IMG/VR virus record: IMGVR_UViG_3300035120_000042
Coordinates: 1-22,667 of that record
Reading direction: 5' to 3' (one strand)
Source of the DNA: a virus
Length of the DNA stretch: 22,667 nt
Positions 1 through 7,956 of this stretch are shown piece after piece. The notes under the pieces were generated by a model that had not been told where the DNA came from, searched no databases, and worked only from the letters and a program-made list of their open reading frames with translations. The translations under genes were made by a program, and so were the position numbers. The number at the start of each line of letters is the position of its first letter. Position 1 is the first letter of the stretch.

Positions 1-1505
1 TGTGCCGGTTTATCGAGCGGTTGCCGCACACCAAAGGCGCCTGGGCGGCGCGGCGCGAGACGATCCGGCTCGAGGGCTGGCAATGCTTCGTGCTGGTCAA
101 CGCTTACGGCTGGCTGCGCAAGTCGGATGACAAGCGGCGCTTCCGCGAGGTGGTGACGATCGTTCCGCGGAAGAACGGCAAGAGCATCCTGTCGGCCGGC
201 GTCGGGCTGTACATGCTGTGCGCCGATGGCGAGCACGGGGCGGAAATATACTCGGGAGCCGGCACCGAGAAACAGGCGTGGGAAGTATTCCGGCCAGCGC
301 GGCAGATGGCCGAAGGGCGACCGGACCTGCGCCAGCATTTCGGGATTGCGGTCAATTCGTCGAACATCAACATCGTCGGCAACGGGTCGCGGTTCGAGCC
401 GATGATCGGCAAGCCGGGCGACGGCGCGATGCCGAGCTGCGCGATCATCGACGAGTACCACGAGCACGACAGCGCCGATCAATACGACACGATGCTGACC
501 GGCCAAGGCGCCCGCGAGCAGCCGCTGATGTGGGTGATCTCGACCGCGGGCGACAACCTGGCGGGCCCGTGCTTCGACAAGATTTTGACATGCCGGAAGA
601 TCCTCGAAGGCGTCATCGAGGACGACGAGAAGTTTTTCATCGAGTACACGGTCGATCCCGAGGACGATTGGACCGATCCCGCGGCGATCGCCAAGGCGAA
701 CCCGAACCTCGATGTGTCGGTGTCGGCCGAGTTCCTGCTGGCCCGCCAGCGGGAAGCAGTGCGCAACACTCGCGAGCAGGGCCGGTTCAAGACCAAGCAC
801 CTGAACCTTTGGGTCAACGCCCGCGCGGCCTACTTCAACATGCAGAGTTGGACGGCCTGCCGTAACCCGGAGCTGCGGCTCGAGGACTTCGAGGGGCAGC
901 GCTGCAAGATCGCGCTGGATTTGGCCTCGAAGCAGGACATCGCCGCGATGCAGATCCTGTTCGACCTCGGCGACGGCTCTTTCGCGACGTTCGGGCGGTA
1001 CTACCTGCCCGAGGACGTGGTCGAGGAGCCGGGCAAGGACCATTACCGCGGCTGGGCGCTGGCCGATCCGCCAAAGCTGATCCTGACGCAAGGCAATATG
1101 ATCGACTTCGGGCGGATTGAGGAAGACCTCGACGACATCAGGCGGAAGTACACCGTCGAGGAGATCACCTTCGATCCGGCGCAGGCGACGATGCTGATGA
1201 CCCGGCTGATGGCGAAGGGCGCCAACGTCTCGGAGTTTCAGCAGACCGCCGCCAATTTCACCGAGCCGATGAAGCAAGTGGCGGCGCTGATCGACGCCGG
1301 CCGCCTCAAGCACAATTGCGACGCCAACGACCCGATGACTTGGATGATGTCCAACGTCACCGCGCGGCTCGACGGCAAGGACCAGGTCTTCCCGCGCAAG
1401 GAACGGCCCGAGAACAAGATCGACGGGCCCGTGGCGCTGATCATGACCATGCGGCTGGCGATGATCGAAGTGCCGCCGATCAACATCGCGACGCTGATCG
1501 CCTAA
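1..1505 (+). CDS. phage terminase large subunit (5' end outside window)
   Basis: This is the ATP-driven DNA packaging motor and headful or cos nuclease, which docks on the portal. The frame is open from base 3 with no start in the window, so the N-terminus is missing; the TTG at 21 is probably internal, because the residues before it (CRFIER) continue the FIERLPHTKG motif usual in Terminase_1 proteins. Counting from that TTG, the Walker A motif VPRKNGKS is at 48-55, Walker B AIIDEYHE at 141-148 and the coupling motif STAG at 174-177. The RNase H-like nuclease has acidic residues at D300 (ALDLASKQD), D385 (TFDPAQA) and D469 (KIDGP). Both ATPase and nuclease halves look intact. The small terminase subunit would be expected upstream, outside the window. 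The family assignment is firm; the packaging mechanism (cos or pac) cannot be read from it. Confidence 0.95.
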   Translation, partial: CRFIERLPHTKGAWAARRETIRLEGWQCFVLVNAYGWLRKSDDKRRFREVVTIVPRKNGKSILSAGVGLYMLCADGEHGAEIYSGAGTEKQAWEVFRPARQMAEGRPDLRQHFGIAVNSSNINIVGNGSRFEPMIGKPGDGAMPSCAIIDEYHEHDSADQYDTMLTGQGAREQPLMWVISTAGDNLAGPCFDKILTCRKILEGVIEDDEKFFIEYTVDPEDDWTDPAAIAKANPNLDVSVSAEFLLARQREAVRNTREQGRFKTKHLNLWVNARAAYFNMQSWTACRNPELRLEDFEGQRCKIALDLASKQDIAAMQILFDLGDGSFATFGRYYLPEDVVEEPGKDHYRGWALADPPKLILTQGNMIDFGRIEEDLDDIRRKYTVEEITFDPAQATMLMTRLMAKGANVSEFQQTAANFTEPMKQVAALIDAGRLKHNCDANDPMTWMMSNVTARLDGKDQVFPRKERPENKIDGPVALIMTMRLAMIEVPPINIATLIA

Positions 1506-1524
1506 ACCCAATAGGTGCTGACAT

Positions 1525-2406
1525 ATGCCTGTGCTTGCCGTAGTCATTCCCGATCAAGGCACAATATCCGAGACAGTCGATCTCACGGGAGTTACCGCGG
1601 TCGTCGGCCTTATCATGCCGAATGACTGGACCGCGGCGGTGGTGACCGTGCAGGGGTCGGCGGATGGTGCTTTCTTTCATGATCTGATCGACGGCTTCAC
1701 CGGGAATGCACTTAGTTTCAACGTCCGGCCGGATTCGATGGGTATGATCAATCCCAACCGGCTGCGCAGTTGTGCAGCTATAAAATTGCGCTCCGGCACT
1801 CGGGACAATCCGGTGGTGCAGCAAGCGCTGCGCGAGTTCGGGCTCGTCGTAGAGGGGAATGTGCCATCACAGCCGGGCACAGGTACTTCTGCGCATGTAA
1901 TCGAGGATACCACCAACGGTTTTCACGGTATCGAGCAGTCGTTTCAAGCTCCGGGGCCGATGGCTTGCGCGATCACGGTTTGGCTGAAGTCGGACACAAG
2001 GCAAGCGGGCCTCGAGATATTCAACGGCGATGGCGGCGCGCGGGTGTATTTTGATCTCGCCGCCAACGAAATCTATGCCAATTCCGTCTACGGCGCCGGC
2101 TTTTCCGTCTTTGACCTCGCCGTCGAGGGGCCAGGTCCGAACGGCTGGTGGAAGTGCACCGCCTCGAACAATCTGACTCCGATCAGCGCTGCCCAGACGC
2201 TACGAATCGGGATGGACAAGGACAAGACTGGGTCCATCGCGTATCCCGGCGACGGCGCGAGTTTCGTGCAGGTCTGGCAACCCTCGCTGACGCTAGACGG
2301 CGGCGACAATGTTCTGCTCAGCGCGGACGATCTGACCAATCCGGCGTGGCAGCCGCGTGGCGCGTCGGTGGTGAACTTTCCTGACGATGTTCTTCCGGCA
2401 CCATGA
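1525..2406 (+). CDS. putative head-fibre/decoration protein with jelly-roll glycan-binding-like domain
   Basis: The product has 293 residues. Residues 1-115 form a beta-rich domain of a kind I recall in Rhizobiales phage structural proteins (motifs VTVQGSADG and KLRSGTRDNP). Residues 125-265 resemble the phage head-spike-fibre or carbohydrate-binding jelly roll: an ITVWLKS strand, a GWWKCT motif, and YPGDGASFVQVWQPSL, which matches the usual YxGDGxxGxxxWGAQLE ending. After it comes NVLLSADDLTNPAWQP, which looks like the opening motif of the same domain, as if a second copy began and was cut off. A weak Shine-Dalgarno (AGGTG, 1513-1517) precedes the ATG. The stop overlaps the protease start as ATGA. 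One 60-base line near 1741 is 53% GC, lower than the terminase gene, so it may be a later insertion. Glycan binding and head location are inferred. Confidence 0.55.
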   Translation: MPVLAVVIPDQGTISETVDLTGVTAVVGLIMPNDWTAAVVTVQGSADGAFFHDLIDGFTGNALSFNVRPDSMGMINPNRLRSCAAIKLRSGTRDNPVVQQALREFGLVVEGNVPSQPGTGTSAHVIEDTTNGFHGIEQSFQAPGPMACAITVWLKSDTRQAGLEIFNGDGGARVYFDLAANEIYANSVYGAGFSVFDLAVEGPGPNGWWKCTASNNLTPISAAQTLRIGMDKDKTGSIAYPGDGASFVQVWQPSLTLDGGDNVLLSADDLTNPAWQPRGASVVNFPDDVLPAP

Positions 2407-4373
2407 GTTCGCCATCGTTCGAGGCACCACAAATGATCCGCACCAAGCAAACCGCGGCGCCGCCGCCGAACGGCGACCCGCTGGAATTTGTCATGAGCGA
2501 CGACAGCGTCGACCGCATGGGCGACATCATCGAGGCCGATGGCTGGCTGCTCGACAACTTCCGCAAAAACCCGATCGCGCTCTTCGGGCATAACGCCGCC
2601 TTCCCGATCGGCAAGTGGAGCGAGGTCACCGTCCGTGGCAACCAGTTGATCGGCCGGTTGCAGTTGATGGACCCGGTTTCCGACCGGATGCGCGAGGTTC
2701 ACGCGGCAGTGGACGCCGGTGTTTTGCGCGCCGTCTCGGTCGGTTTTCACCCGAGCAAGTATGAACCGATTGAAGGCTCGAAGACCGGCGGCCTCCGCTT
2801 CACCGAGCAGGAGCTCGTCGAATGCTCGTTGGTCTCAGTACCCGCTAACCCGAATGCCCTCGCCCTGGCGAAGGCGCTCGGTATCTCTCCGCAAGGGCAG
2901 CGATTGATCTTCGGCGTGTCCGCCGATGGTGATCAAGAGCTGCGCCGACGCGGCTTTCATGGCGTGTCCGCCTCACAAGTCCCGCGAAAGCCTCAAGCCA
3001 TGAACCAACTCAGCGATAGGATTCAAACCGCGCAGGCCGAGCTCGTCGGTCTACAGGACCAATTGACCGCAACCGAGGATCTGACCCAGACGGCAGATCT
3101 CACCCAACGCATCGAGGAGATCAAGGACCAGATCTCGATCTACGCCCGCGCCGAGCGGGCGCTCGGCAGCGAGAGCGAGGCGATCACCGTCCCGGCCTCG
3201 CGCACGACCGTGCTGCCGCCCGGCTCGACACTCCCGGCGGCGGGGCCGAAGACTTGGGCTATGCCGAAGAAGCAGGAGGAGCCCGGCTACCTGTTCATCC
3301 GCCATTGCGTCGTCAGGGCGCTGTCGCATATCCAGAAAAAGCCCGAGGATCAGATCCTCGCCGAGCATTACGGGGATCGTGGTGACTTCGAAGTCACGAA
3401 GACCGTGCATGATTGGTATAGGCGGGCCGCCACCGCTCCCGCGACGACGACGACAACCGGATGGGCTGCCGAGCTTGCGCAGATCCAGTACGGCGAGTTT
3501 TTCGACATCCTGATGCCGGAGGGTATCTATCGGCCGCTCGCAGCGAAGGGTTTTCGCGCGACGCTCGGGCGATATGCGACGCTGTCGATGCCCACTCGTT
3601 CGGCGACGCCGACCGTGGCGGGGTCGTTCGTCGGCGAAGGGGCGCCGATCCCGGTCCGCCAGGCGGCGTTCCTCCCGGTCACCATCGGCCTCAAGAAGAT
3701 GGCGATCATCTGCTCTTACACGCGGGAGCTCGCCGAGCACTCGACGCCGCAGATCGAGGGGTTGCTGCGTAAGCTGATCAGCGAAGACACCGAAGTCGCG
3801 GTCGACACGACGCTGATCGACAACGTCGCGTCGTCGGCCATACGGCCTGCCGGGTTGCGCAATGGCGTGTCTGGCCTGACGGCGACTACCGGCGGCGGTT
3901 TTGCTGCTCTTCTCGGCGACATCAAGCAACTGGTCGGCGTCCTGTCGGCGGCCAATGCCTTGCGCGTCCCGGTCTGGATCATGAACCCGCAGCAGGCGAT
4001 CTCGATCTCGCTGACGATTAATTCCGGCGGGTTCTTCCCGTTCAAAGCGGAGATCGACAGCGGAATGCTGCAAGGTTACCCGGTCATCACGTCCAACACG
4101 GTGCCGCTGGGCACGGTGATAATCCTCAACGCCGACGACTTCATGTCGGTCACCGGGGATGATCCCCGATTTGACGTGTCGGACCAGGCCACGCTGCACT
4201 TTGAGGATACGACGCCGTTGCAGATTGGCACCGCCGGCAGCCCGCCGACCGTTGCGGCGCCCGTCCGCAACCTGTTCCAAACCGACAGCCTCGCGCTGCG
4301 GATGATCCTGCCGATGAACTGGGCGATGCGCCGAACCGGCGTCGTCGCGTGGGTTTCGAGCGTCACTTGGTAG
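2403..4373 (+). CDS. prohead protease-major capsid protein fusion (HK97 type)
   Basis: One 656-residue frame holds two normally separate proteins. Residues about 28-160 are a Peptidase_S78 prohead protease with H63 (FGHN), S112 (RAVSVGF) and the conserved ELVECSLVSVPANP segment near 138-150. Residues 200-260 are charged and likely coiled coil, like the delta scaffold domain. From about 345 to the end is the HK97-fold capsid protein, including FVGEGAPIPV at 409-418. Maturation presumably cuts before the capsid part, near the ATAPATTTTTG stretch (343-353), releasing scaffold and protease. The ATG at 2403 overlaps the previous stop as ATGA but has no clear ribosome site. The in-frame ATG at 2433 (M11) has GAGG eight bases upstream and may be the true start. 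Another in-frame ATG at 3000 (M200) could begin a capsid-only product, but its upstream sequence is weak. Assignment of both halves is firm. Confidence 0.93.
   Translation: MSSPSFEAPQMIRTKQTAAPPPNGDPLEFVMSDDSVDRMGDIIEADGWLLDNFRKNPIALFGHNAAFPIGKWSEVTVRGNQLIGRLQLMDPVSDRMREVHAAVDAGVLRAVSVGFHPSKYEPIEGSKTGGLRFTEQELVECSLVSVPANPNALALAKALGISPQGQRLIFGVSADGDQELRRRGFHGVSASQVPRKPQAMNQLSDRIQTAQAELVGLQDQLTATEDLTQTADLTQRIEEIKDQISIYARAERALGSESEAITVPASRTTVLPPGSTLPAAGPKTWAMPKKQEEPGYLFIRHCVVRALSHIQKKPEDQILAEHYGDRGDFEVTKTVHDWYRRAATAPATTTTTGWAAELAQIQYGEFFDILMPEGIYRPLAAKGFRATLGRYATLSMPTRSATPTVAGSFVGEGAPIPVRQAAFLPVTIGLKKMAIICSYTRELAEHSTPQIEGLLRKLISEDTEVAVDTTLIDNVASSAIRPAGLRNGVSGLTATTGGGFAALLGDIKQLVGVLSAANALRVPVWIMNPQQAISISLTINSGGFFPFKAEIDSGMLQGYPVITSNTVPLGTVIILNADDFMSVTGDDPRFDVSDQATLHFEDTTPLQIGTAGSPPTVAAPVRNLFQTDSLALRMILPMNWAMRRTGVVAWVSSVTW
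2421..2424 (+). promoter_or_regulatory. ribosome binding site favouring the protease-capsid start at 2433
   Basis: GAGG lies eight bases before the in-frame ATG at 2433. The first ATG of the frame, at 2403, has no purine-rich motif in front of it and would depend on coupling with the upstream gene through the ATGA overlap. Both starts remain possible; the conserved protease domain begins after either one. Confidence 0.4.
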
Positions 4374-4395
4374 CACGACGGTACACATGGCGTAT

Positions 4396-4421
4396 TCCGG
4401 CGCAGTGGTTGCTGCGCCGGA
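4396..4421 (+). terminator. perfect 10-bp GC-rich hairpin after the capsid gene (attenuator or mRNA-stability element)
   Basis: TCCGGCGCAG at 4396-4405 pairs without mismatch with CTGCGCCGGA at 4412-4421 across a 6-base loop (TGGTTG). It sits in the 72-base gap between the capsid stop and the next gene, one of the few gaps in the window. There is no U-tract after the stem (ATCGTCACC follows), so a classical rho-independent terminator is unlikely. A partial terminator, RNase-processing barrier or 3' stabiliser that sets capsid mRNA level apart from downstream genes fits better. The stem is seen directly; its function is inferred. Confidence 0.55.
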
Positions 4422-4433
4422 TCGTCACCAAAC

Positions 4434-4438
4434 AGGAG
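4434..4438 (+). promoter_or_regulatory. strong Shine-Dalgarno for the Ig-like decoration gene
   Basis: AGGAG stands seven bases before the ATG at 4446, just downstream of the hairpin. A strong independent ribosome site suggests the following protein is needed in quantity, as a capsid decoration protein would be. Confidence 0.6.
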
Positions 4439-4445
4439 CACGCTG

Positions 4446-5006
4446 ATGACGACCGAAGACCAGTACCGCGCCGACCAGAAAGTTCGCGCCGAGCTGACCG
4501 AGCAGACGCTGAAGGTGACATCGCAAAGCCAGCCGACGCCAACGCAGGAGGAAAACGACCTGCTCCGGCTCGGGCTGATGCACCCGGACGAAAAGGTAAA
4601 CCCTGACAATCCGGAGATGCCGTCGCTGGCGGTCCAGCAGGCGATGGTCGAGAAAGCACAACCGGCCGCTAGTCATCAGCCAGTGCGTCCTGGCGGCGGC
4701 GCACCGGCTGCGGGCGCACCGACCAATCGCGACGTGCCGCACCTCCAGGGGAATGGCGCCGTTGGCGAGACGCTGACCTGCACCAAGGGGAACTGGAACG
4801 GCGAGCCGACGAGCTACGCTTACGCCTGGAAGAGCAACGCCGCAGCGGTCGGTGGCACCGGAGACACCTACACGGTCGCCGAGAGCGACGTCGGGCATAG
4901 CATCACCTGCGTCGTGACGGCGACCAATGCCGCCGGCTCGACGACCGCACCGCCGTCAAACGCTGTCGCGGTCAACGGAGCGAGTCGCGGGGCAGCCCGG
5001 CGGTAA
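4446..5006 (+). CDS. putative Ig-like capsid decoration protein
   Basis: The 186-residue product has a polar N-terminal part (1-75), a Pro/Gly/Ala linker (about 76-93) and a C-terminal domain (about 94-178) with the pattern of bacterial and phage Ig-like folds: GETLTCTKGNWNG, YAYAWK, YTVAESDVGHSITCVVTATN. The two cysteines in LTC and ITC are placed as in Ig sandwiches. Ig-like domains are common on phage capsid and tail surfaces, where they bind surface glycans weakly. Its place directly after the capsid gene, with its own strong ribosome site, fits a decoration protein: the N-terminal part would bind the capsid and the Ig domain would face out. The fold call is fairly good; the location on the capsid is inferred from gene order. 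No signal peptide is seen. Confidence 0.6.
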   Translation: MTTEDQYRADQKVRAELTEQTLKVTSQSQPTPTQEENDLLRLGLMHPDEKVNPDNPEMPSLAVQQAMVEKAQPAASHQPVRPGGGAPAAGAPTNRDVPHLQGNGAVGETLTCTKGNWNGEPTSYAYAWKSNAAAVGGTGDTYTVAESDVGHSITCVVTATNAAGSTTAPPSNAVAVNGASRGAARR

Positions 5007-5012
5007 AGCTCG

Positions 5013-6431
5013 GTGGCGCAATCGACTGCCCTAGAGCGGGTACGAAGCGCGGCGAGCCGTATCTTCCGGCCGCGCCTCAAGGAAGCCATCGGCGGCGGCT
5101 GGCGGCTGCCGCTCGGTGGCGGCTTTATCCCCGCCACTTGGCCGACGAACTGGTGGCAATCCGGCCATAACCCGCTGCCCTATGGCGGCTCGGCGGTGGT
5201 CTACGCCTGCCGCTCAGCCTATTCGCAAACGATCGCGATGTGCCCACCCGCGCATTGGCAGAGCGACGGCAAGGGCGGCCGCGAGCGGGTGAAGACCTCG
5301 GCGCTGTCGCGCGTCCTGCGGCGCCCTAACACCTATCAGTCGCCCTCGGACTTCTTTCTCTACTTGACCGATTGCCTCTACGGCGAGGGCGCGGCCTTCG
5401 GGCTGGCGCTACGCAATGCGCGTTTTGAGATCACCGAAATTCACCTGATGAACCCGCGGCACTGTTGGCCGCGCGTCGCACAGAACGGCGAGGTTTTTTA
5501 TACGCTCGCCGGCAACCATGTCGTCGAGCGCTTATTCGCCGACAACCAGGTGTTCCTCGAAAGCGTCCCGGCGCGCGATGTCCTGCATGTGCGGCTGCCC
5601 GACCAGCGCTATCCGCTGCGCGGCATCCCGCCGCTCGAATCGGCACTGCTCGAACTCGGGGTCTCAAGTGCGATGATGGCGCAGGCGCTGGCCTACGCCA
5701 GCAACCAGGGACGGCCGAGCGGCGTCCTGCAAACCGACGCGAGCTTCCACGCCAACCCCGAGGCGGTGCGGCAGCTCCGCGCGAGCTGGAACGAGCAGAC
5801 CCAAGGCATCAACGTCGGCGGCACGCCGATCCTGACGGACGGGCTGAAGTGGGCGCCGGCGGTGATGAACAGCCGCGACGCGCAGCTTGCCGAGGTACTG
5901 CAAATCTCCGACCAGCGTATCGCTACCGCGTACCGCGTACCGCTGCCCATGCTCAGCCTGATGAACAGTCAGGGGCCACAGGCGTCGACCGAGAGCCTGA
6001 TGGCGCAATGGGTGTCGACCGGCCTCGGTTTCGCCGCCAATCACATCGAGGACGCGTTCGGGCGGCTCTTCGCGCTCGCCGGCTGGCCGGACGATTACCT
6101 CGAGCTCGATCTCGAAGCGCTGTTGCGGGCCAATTTCAAGGATAGGATCGCGGCATTGGCGCAGGGCGTGCAGGGCGGGATCTTCAGCCCCAACGAGGCC
6201 AGGGCAAAAGAAGATCTGCCGGCGATGGCGTTTGGCGACGAGCCGCGCGTCCAGCAGCAGGTCGTCCCGCTCAGCGCGTGGGCCAAGGCGCCGCCGGCGA
6301 CACCCGCACCCAACGCGCCGGCCGCCGCGCCACCAGCGGACGCTCCCGCAGCCGACGATGGGAGTGGCGATGCCGTCGATCAATCCAAGGCCCTCACCGC
6401 CCGGTTCCGGCGACGCGCAGCAGCCCAATGA
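5013..6431 (+). CDS. HK97-family portal protein
   Basis: The portal forms the dodecameric ring at one capsid vertex through which DNA is packaged and to which the neck attaches. The GTG start at 5013 follows the previous stop by six bases and gives 472 residues, a usual length for the family. Recognisable stretches are [53 protein letters not shown], and the helical core [18 protein letters not shown] with [17 protein letters not shown] near the end, all of which follow HK97 portal sequences. The last 60 or so residues are Pro/Ala-rich and then basic. The gene normally lies directly after the terminase; here it is downstream of the capsid gene. Its stop overlaps the next ATG as ATGA. Confidence 0.93.
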   Translation: MAQSTALERVRSAASRIFRPRLKEAIGGGWRLPLGGGFIPATWPTNWWQSGHNPLPYGGSAVVYACRSAYSQTIAMCPPAHWQSDGKGGRERVKTSALSRVLRRPNTYQSPSDFFLYLTDCLYGEGAAFGLALRNARFEITEIHLMNPRHCWPRVAQNGEVFYTLAGNHVVERLFADNQVFLESVPARDVLHVRLPDQRYPLRGIPPLESALLELGVSSAMMAQALAYASNQGRPSGVLQTDASFHANPEAVRQLRASWNEQTQGINVGGTPILTDGLKWAPAVMNSRDAQLAEVLQISDQRIATAYRVPLPMLSLMNSQGPQASTESLMAQWVSTGLGFAANHIEDAFGRLFALAGWPDDYLELDLEALLRANFKDRIAALAQGVQGGIFSPNEARAKEDLPAMAFGDEPRVQQQVVPLSAWAKAPPATPAPNAPAAAPPADAPAADDGSGDAVDQSKALTARFRRRAAAQ

Positions 6432-7300
6432 CGACCACAATCTCGCCGCTTGAGGCGCTCGCCGACGAGCTCGGCGACTTCGCCGCGCGCATCGAGCGCG
6501 ACCTGAAGCTGTCGGTCGGCACCATGCTCGCCGAGCTTCGGGAAGAGATGTCCGCACTGCGAGCCAGCCGGGCCGAAACCGAGTTGCGCCTCGATCGCGC
6601 CGTGGCGGCAAAACTCGCTGAGTTACAGGATGGGCCACAGGGGCCGCAGGGCGAGCGCGGGGAGCGGGGAGAAGCTGGGGAGGCTATCGAGGGGCCGCCA
6701 GGCGTTCAGGGCATTCCTGGGCCGCCTGGCGCGCCCGGCGAGGCCGGTGCCCGAGGGGAACCCGGTCCGATCGGCGAAACCGGACCCGCCGGCCCACCCG
6801 GAGAAGCCGGCCCGCCGGGGAAGTTTATCCCGCCGAAGGCGTGGGCGAAGGGCATCCACTACGAGTGCGCGCTGGTCACGCATGGCGGCTCGACTTGGTG
6901 CGCGGCTCGGGATACCGCCGAGGAACCGCCGCACGACGATTGGATCGTCGTCGCGGCCTGCGGCGAGGCTCCCTACGTCGGCGATGTTCTCGGACTTTTT
7001 GACCCGAAAGGTGCGTATCGGAAGTTCGACCTGGTCACGTTCAACGGCAGCGAGTGGCGGGCCAAGCGGGATAATCCCGGCCCGCTGCCGGGCGACGGCT
7101 GGCAATTGGCGGGGCAGGCCGGCAGCCGCGGCAAGTCCGGAGACCGCGGGGAACGCGGCGACCGCGGTCCGGCCGGTCCATCGATCATCGATTGGGCGAT
7201 GAAGGGCTATCATGCGGTGCCGATCATGAGCGACGGTAGCCTCGGGCCAGCGCTCGATCTGCGCGAGGTGTTCGAGCTCTACCATGCCGAGCGCGTCTGA
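6428..7300 (+). CDS. collagen-like structural protein with two chitin-binding-like modules
   Basis: The start is placed at the ATG overlapping the portal stop (ATGA), giving 290 residues. Residues 1-65 are charged and probably coiled coil. Residues 69-131 are Gly-X-Y triplets with one interruption (EAIEG), and residues 229-250 are a second Gly-X-Y block. Between them are two modules of roughly 40 residues: [21 protein letters not shown] with a following DDW, and [20 protein letters not shown] with a following DGW. Their Y-D/L-V-x-W spacing recalls CBM5/12 chitin-binding folds used in phage fibres. Collagen-like regions in phage proteins usually form trimeric stalks. A neck whisker or head fibre is plausible given its place between portal and connector. 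Residues 251-290 look globular. The repeats are directly visible; the binding role is inferred. Confidence 0.7.
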   Translation: MTTTISPLEALADELGDFAARIERDLKLSVGTMLAELREEMSALRASRAETELRLDRAVAAKLAELQDGPQGPQGERGERGEAGEAIEGPPGVQGIPGPPGAPGEAGARGEPGPIGETGPAGPPGEAGPPGKFIPPKAWAKGIHYECALVTHGGSTWCAARDTAEEPPHDDWIVVAACGEAPYVGDVLGLFDPKGAYRKFDLVTFNGSEWRAKRDNPGPLPGDGWQLAGQAGSRGKSGDRGERGDRGPAGPSIIDWAMKGYHAVPIMSDGSLGPALDLREVFELYHAERV

Positions 7301-7956
7301 TGCCGACCAACCCGCGCTACCAGCTCAGCCGCGTGATGGTGCCGGCGACGAGCCTCGCGCTGGTGACCCTCGATCAGGCCAAGGTCGCTCTCGGCATCGA
7401 CTTGGCGGATACCTCGAAGGACGCCCTCGTCCAGCAATACATCGACCAGATATCGGCGGCGATCGACAGGTATTGCGGCCGCACCTTTGCCCGCCAGACC
7501 TACCGCGACCAGAACCGCTACGTCTGCAACTGGCTCAATCCCGGCGACCCGCTGCTGACCCGGCAATGGCCGATCCCGCTGGACGACGGCGGCTTGCCGG
7601 TGCTGACGGTGACCGAAGAAGGCACCGTCGTCGATCCCGCACAGTGGGAGGTCGACACCGAGGCGGGCTCGATCTATCGGCTCGACGCCTCGGCGATGAT
7701 GTACTCGTGGACGAGCAACCTGATCGTGCTGGATTACGACGCCGGCTACGACGTGATCCCGGCGGACGTGCAGGGCGCGGCGCTGCAATACCTCTCGCAG
7801 CAATGGTTCACCGACATCCGCGACCCGACTTTGCGCAGCGAGACGATCCCCGATGTCATCAGCCAGACCTATGCGGACCCGTCGGCCGGCGGGTCAACCG
7901 CTGTCCCGCTTGGCGTGCGTGATTGGCTAACACCCTATCGCCGGTGGTTTGTATGA
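7300..7956 (+). CDS. gp6-like head-tail connector protein
   Basis: Connectors of this family form a ring under the portal. The 218-residue product starts at an ATG sharing one base with the previous stop (TGATG). The N-terminal part has the family signature: LVTLDQAKVALGI at about 21-33, a helix YIDQISAAIDRYCGRTF at 47-63 and a following QTYRDQ. The C-terminal region has AGYDVIPADVQGAALQYLSQQWF, also typical. It is followed with an ATGA overlap by the head-tail adaptor, the usual order in HK97-like phages. Confidence 0.88.
   Translation: MPTNPRYQLSRVMVPATSLALVTLDQAKVALGIDLADTSKDALVQQYIDQISAAIDRYCGRTFARQTYRDQNRYVCNWLNPGDPLLTRQWPIPLDDGGLPVLTVTEEGTVVDPAQWEVDTEAGSIYRLDASAMMYSWTSNLIVLDYDAGYDVIPADVQGAALQYLSQQWFTDIRDPTLRSETIPDVISQTYADPSAGGSTAVPLGVRDWLTPYRRWFV

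Noticed and set aside
218-865. Second plus-strand frame within the terminase gene
   Set aside because: Its Arg/Gly/Ala-rich translation is typical of an out-of-frame reading, and the terminase frame over it holds the ATPase motifs.
1506-1524. Promoter before the head-fibre-like gene
   Set aside because: The 19-base gap holds only a weak ribosome site; no -35/-10 pair could be supported.
3000-4373. Separate capsid gene starting at the ATG at 3000
   Set aside because: It is in frame with the protease without a stop and lacks a clear ribosome site, so I kept one fused gene and listed internal initiation only as a possibility.
3051-4388. Long open frame of 445 codons on the minus strand opposite the capsid gene
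   Set aside because: It is Arg-rich, has no recognisable domain or ribosome site, and mirrors a clearly coding plus-strand gene; long antisense frames are usual in GC-rich DNA.
5664-6638. Minus-strand frame of 324 codons opposite portal and collagen-like genes
   Set aside because: It has the composition of a codon shadow and spans the boundary between two well-supported plus-strand genes.
6629-7181. Gly-X-Y region as a DNA repeat array or CRISPR
   Set aside because: The periodicity is at the protein level with varied codons; there are no identical repeats with regular spacers.
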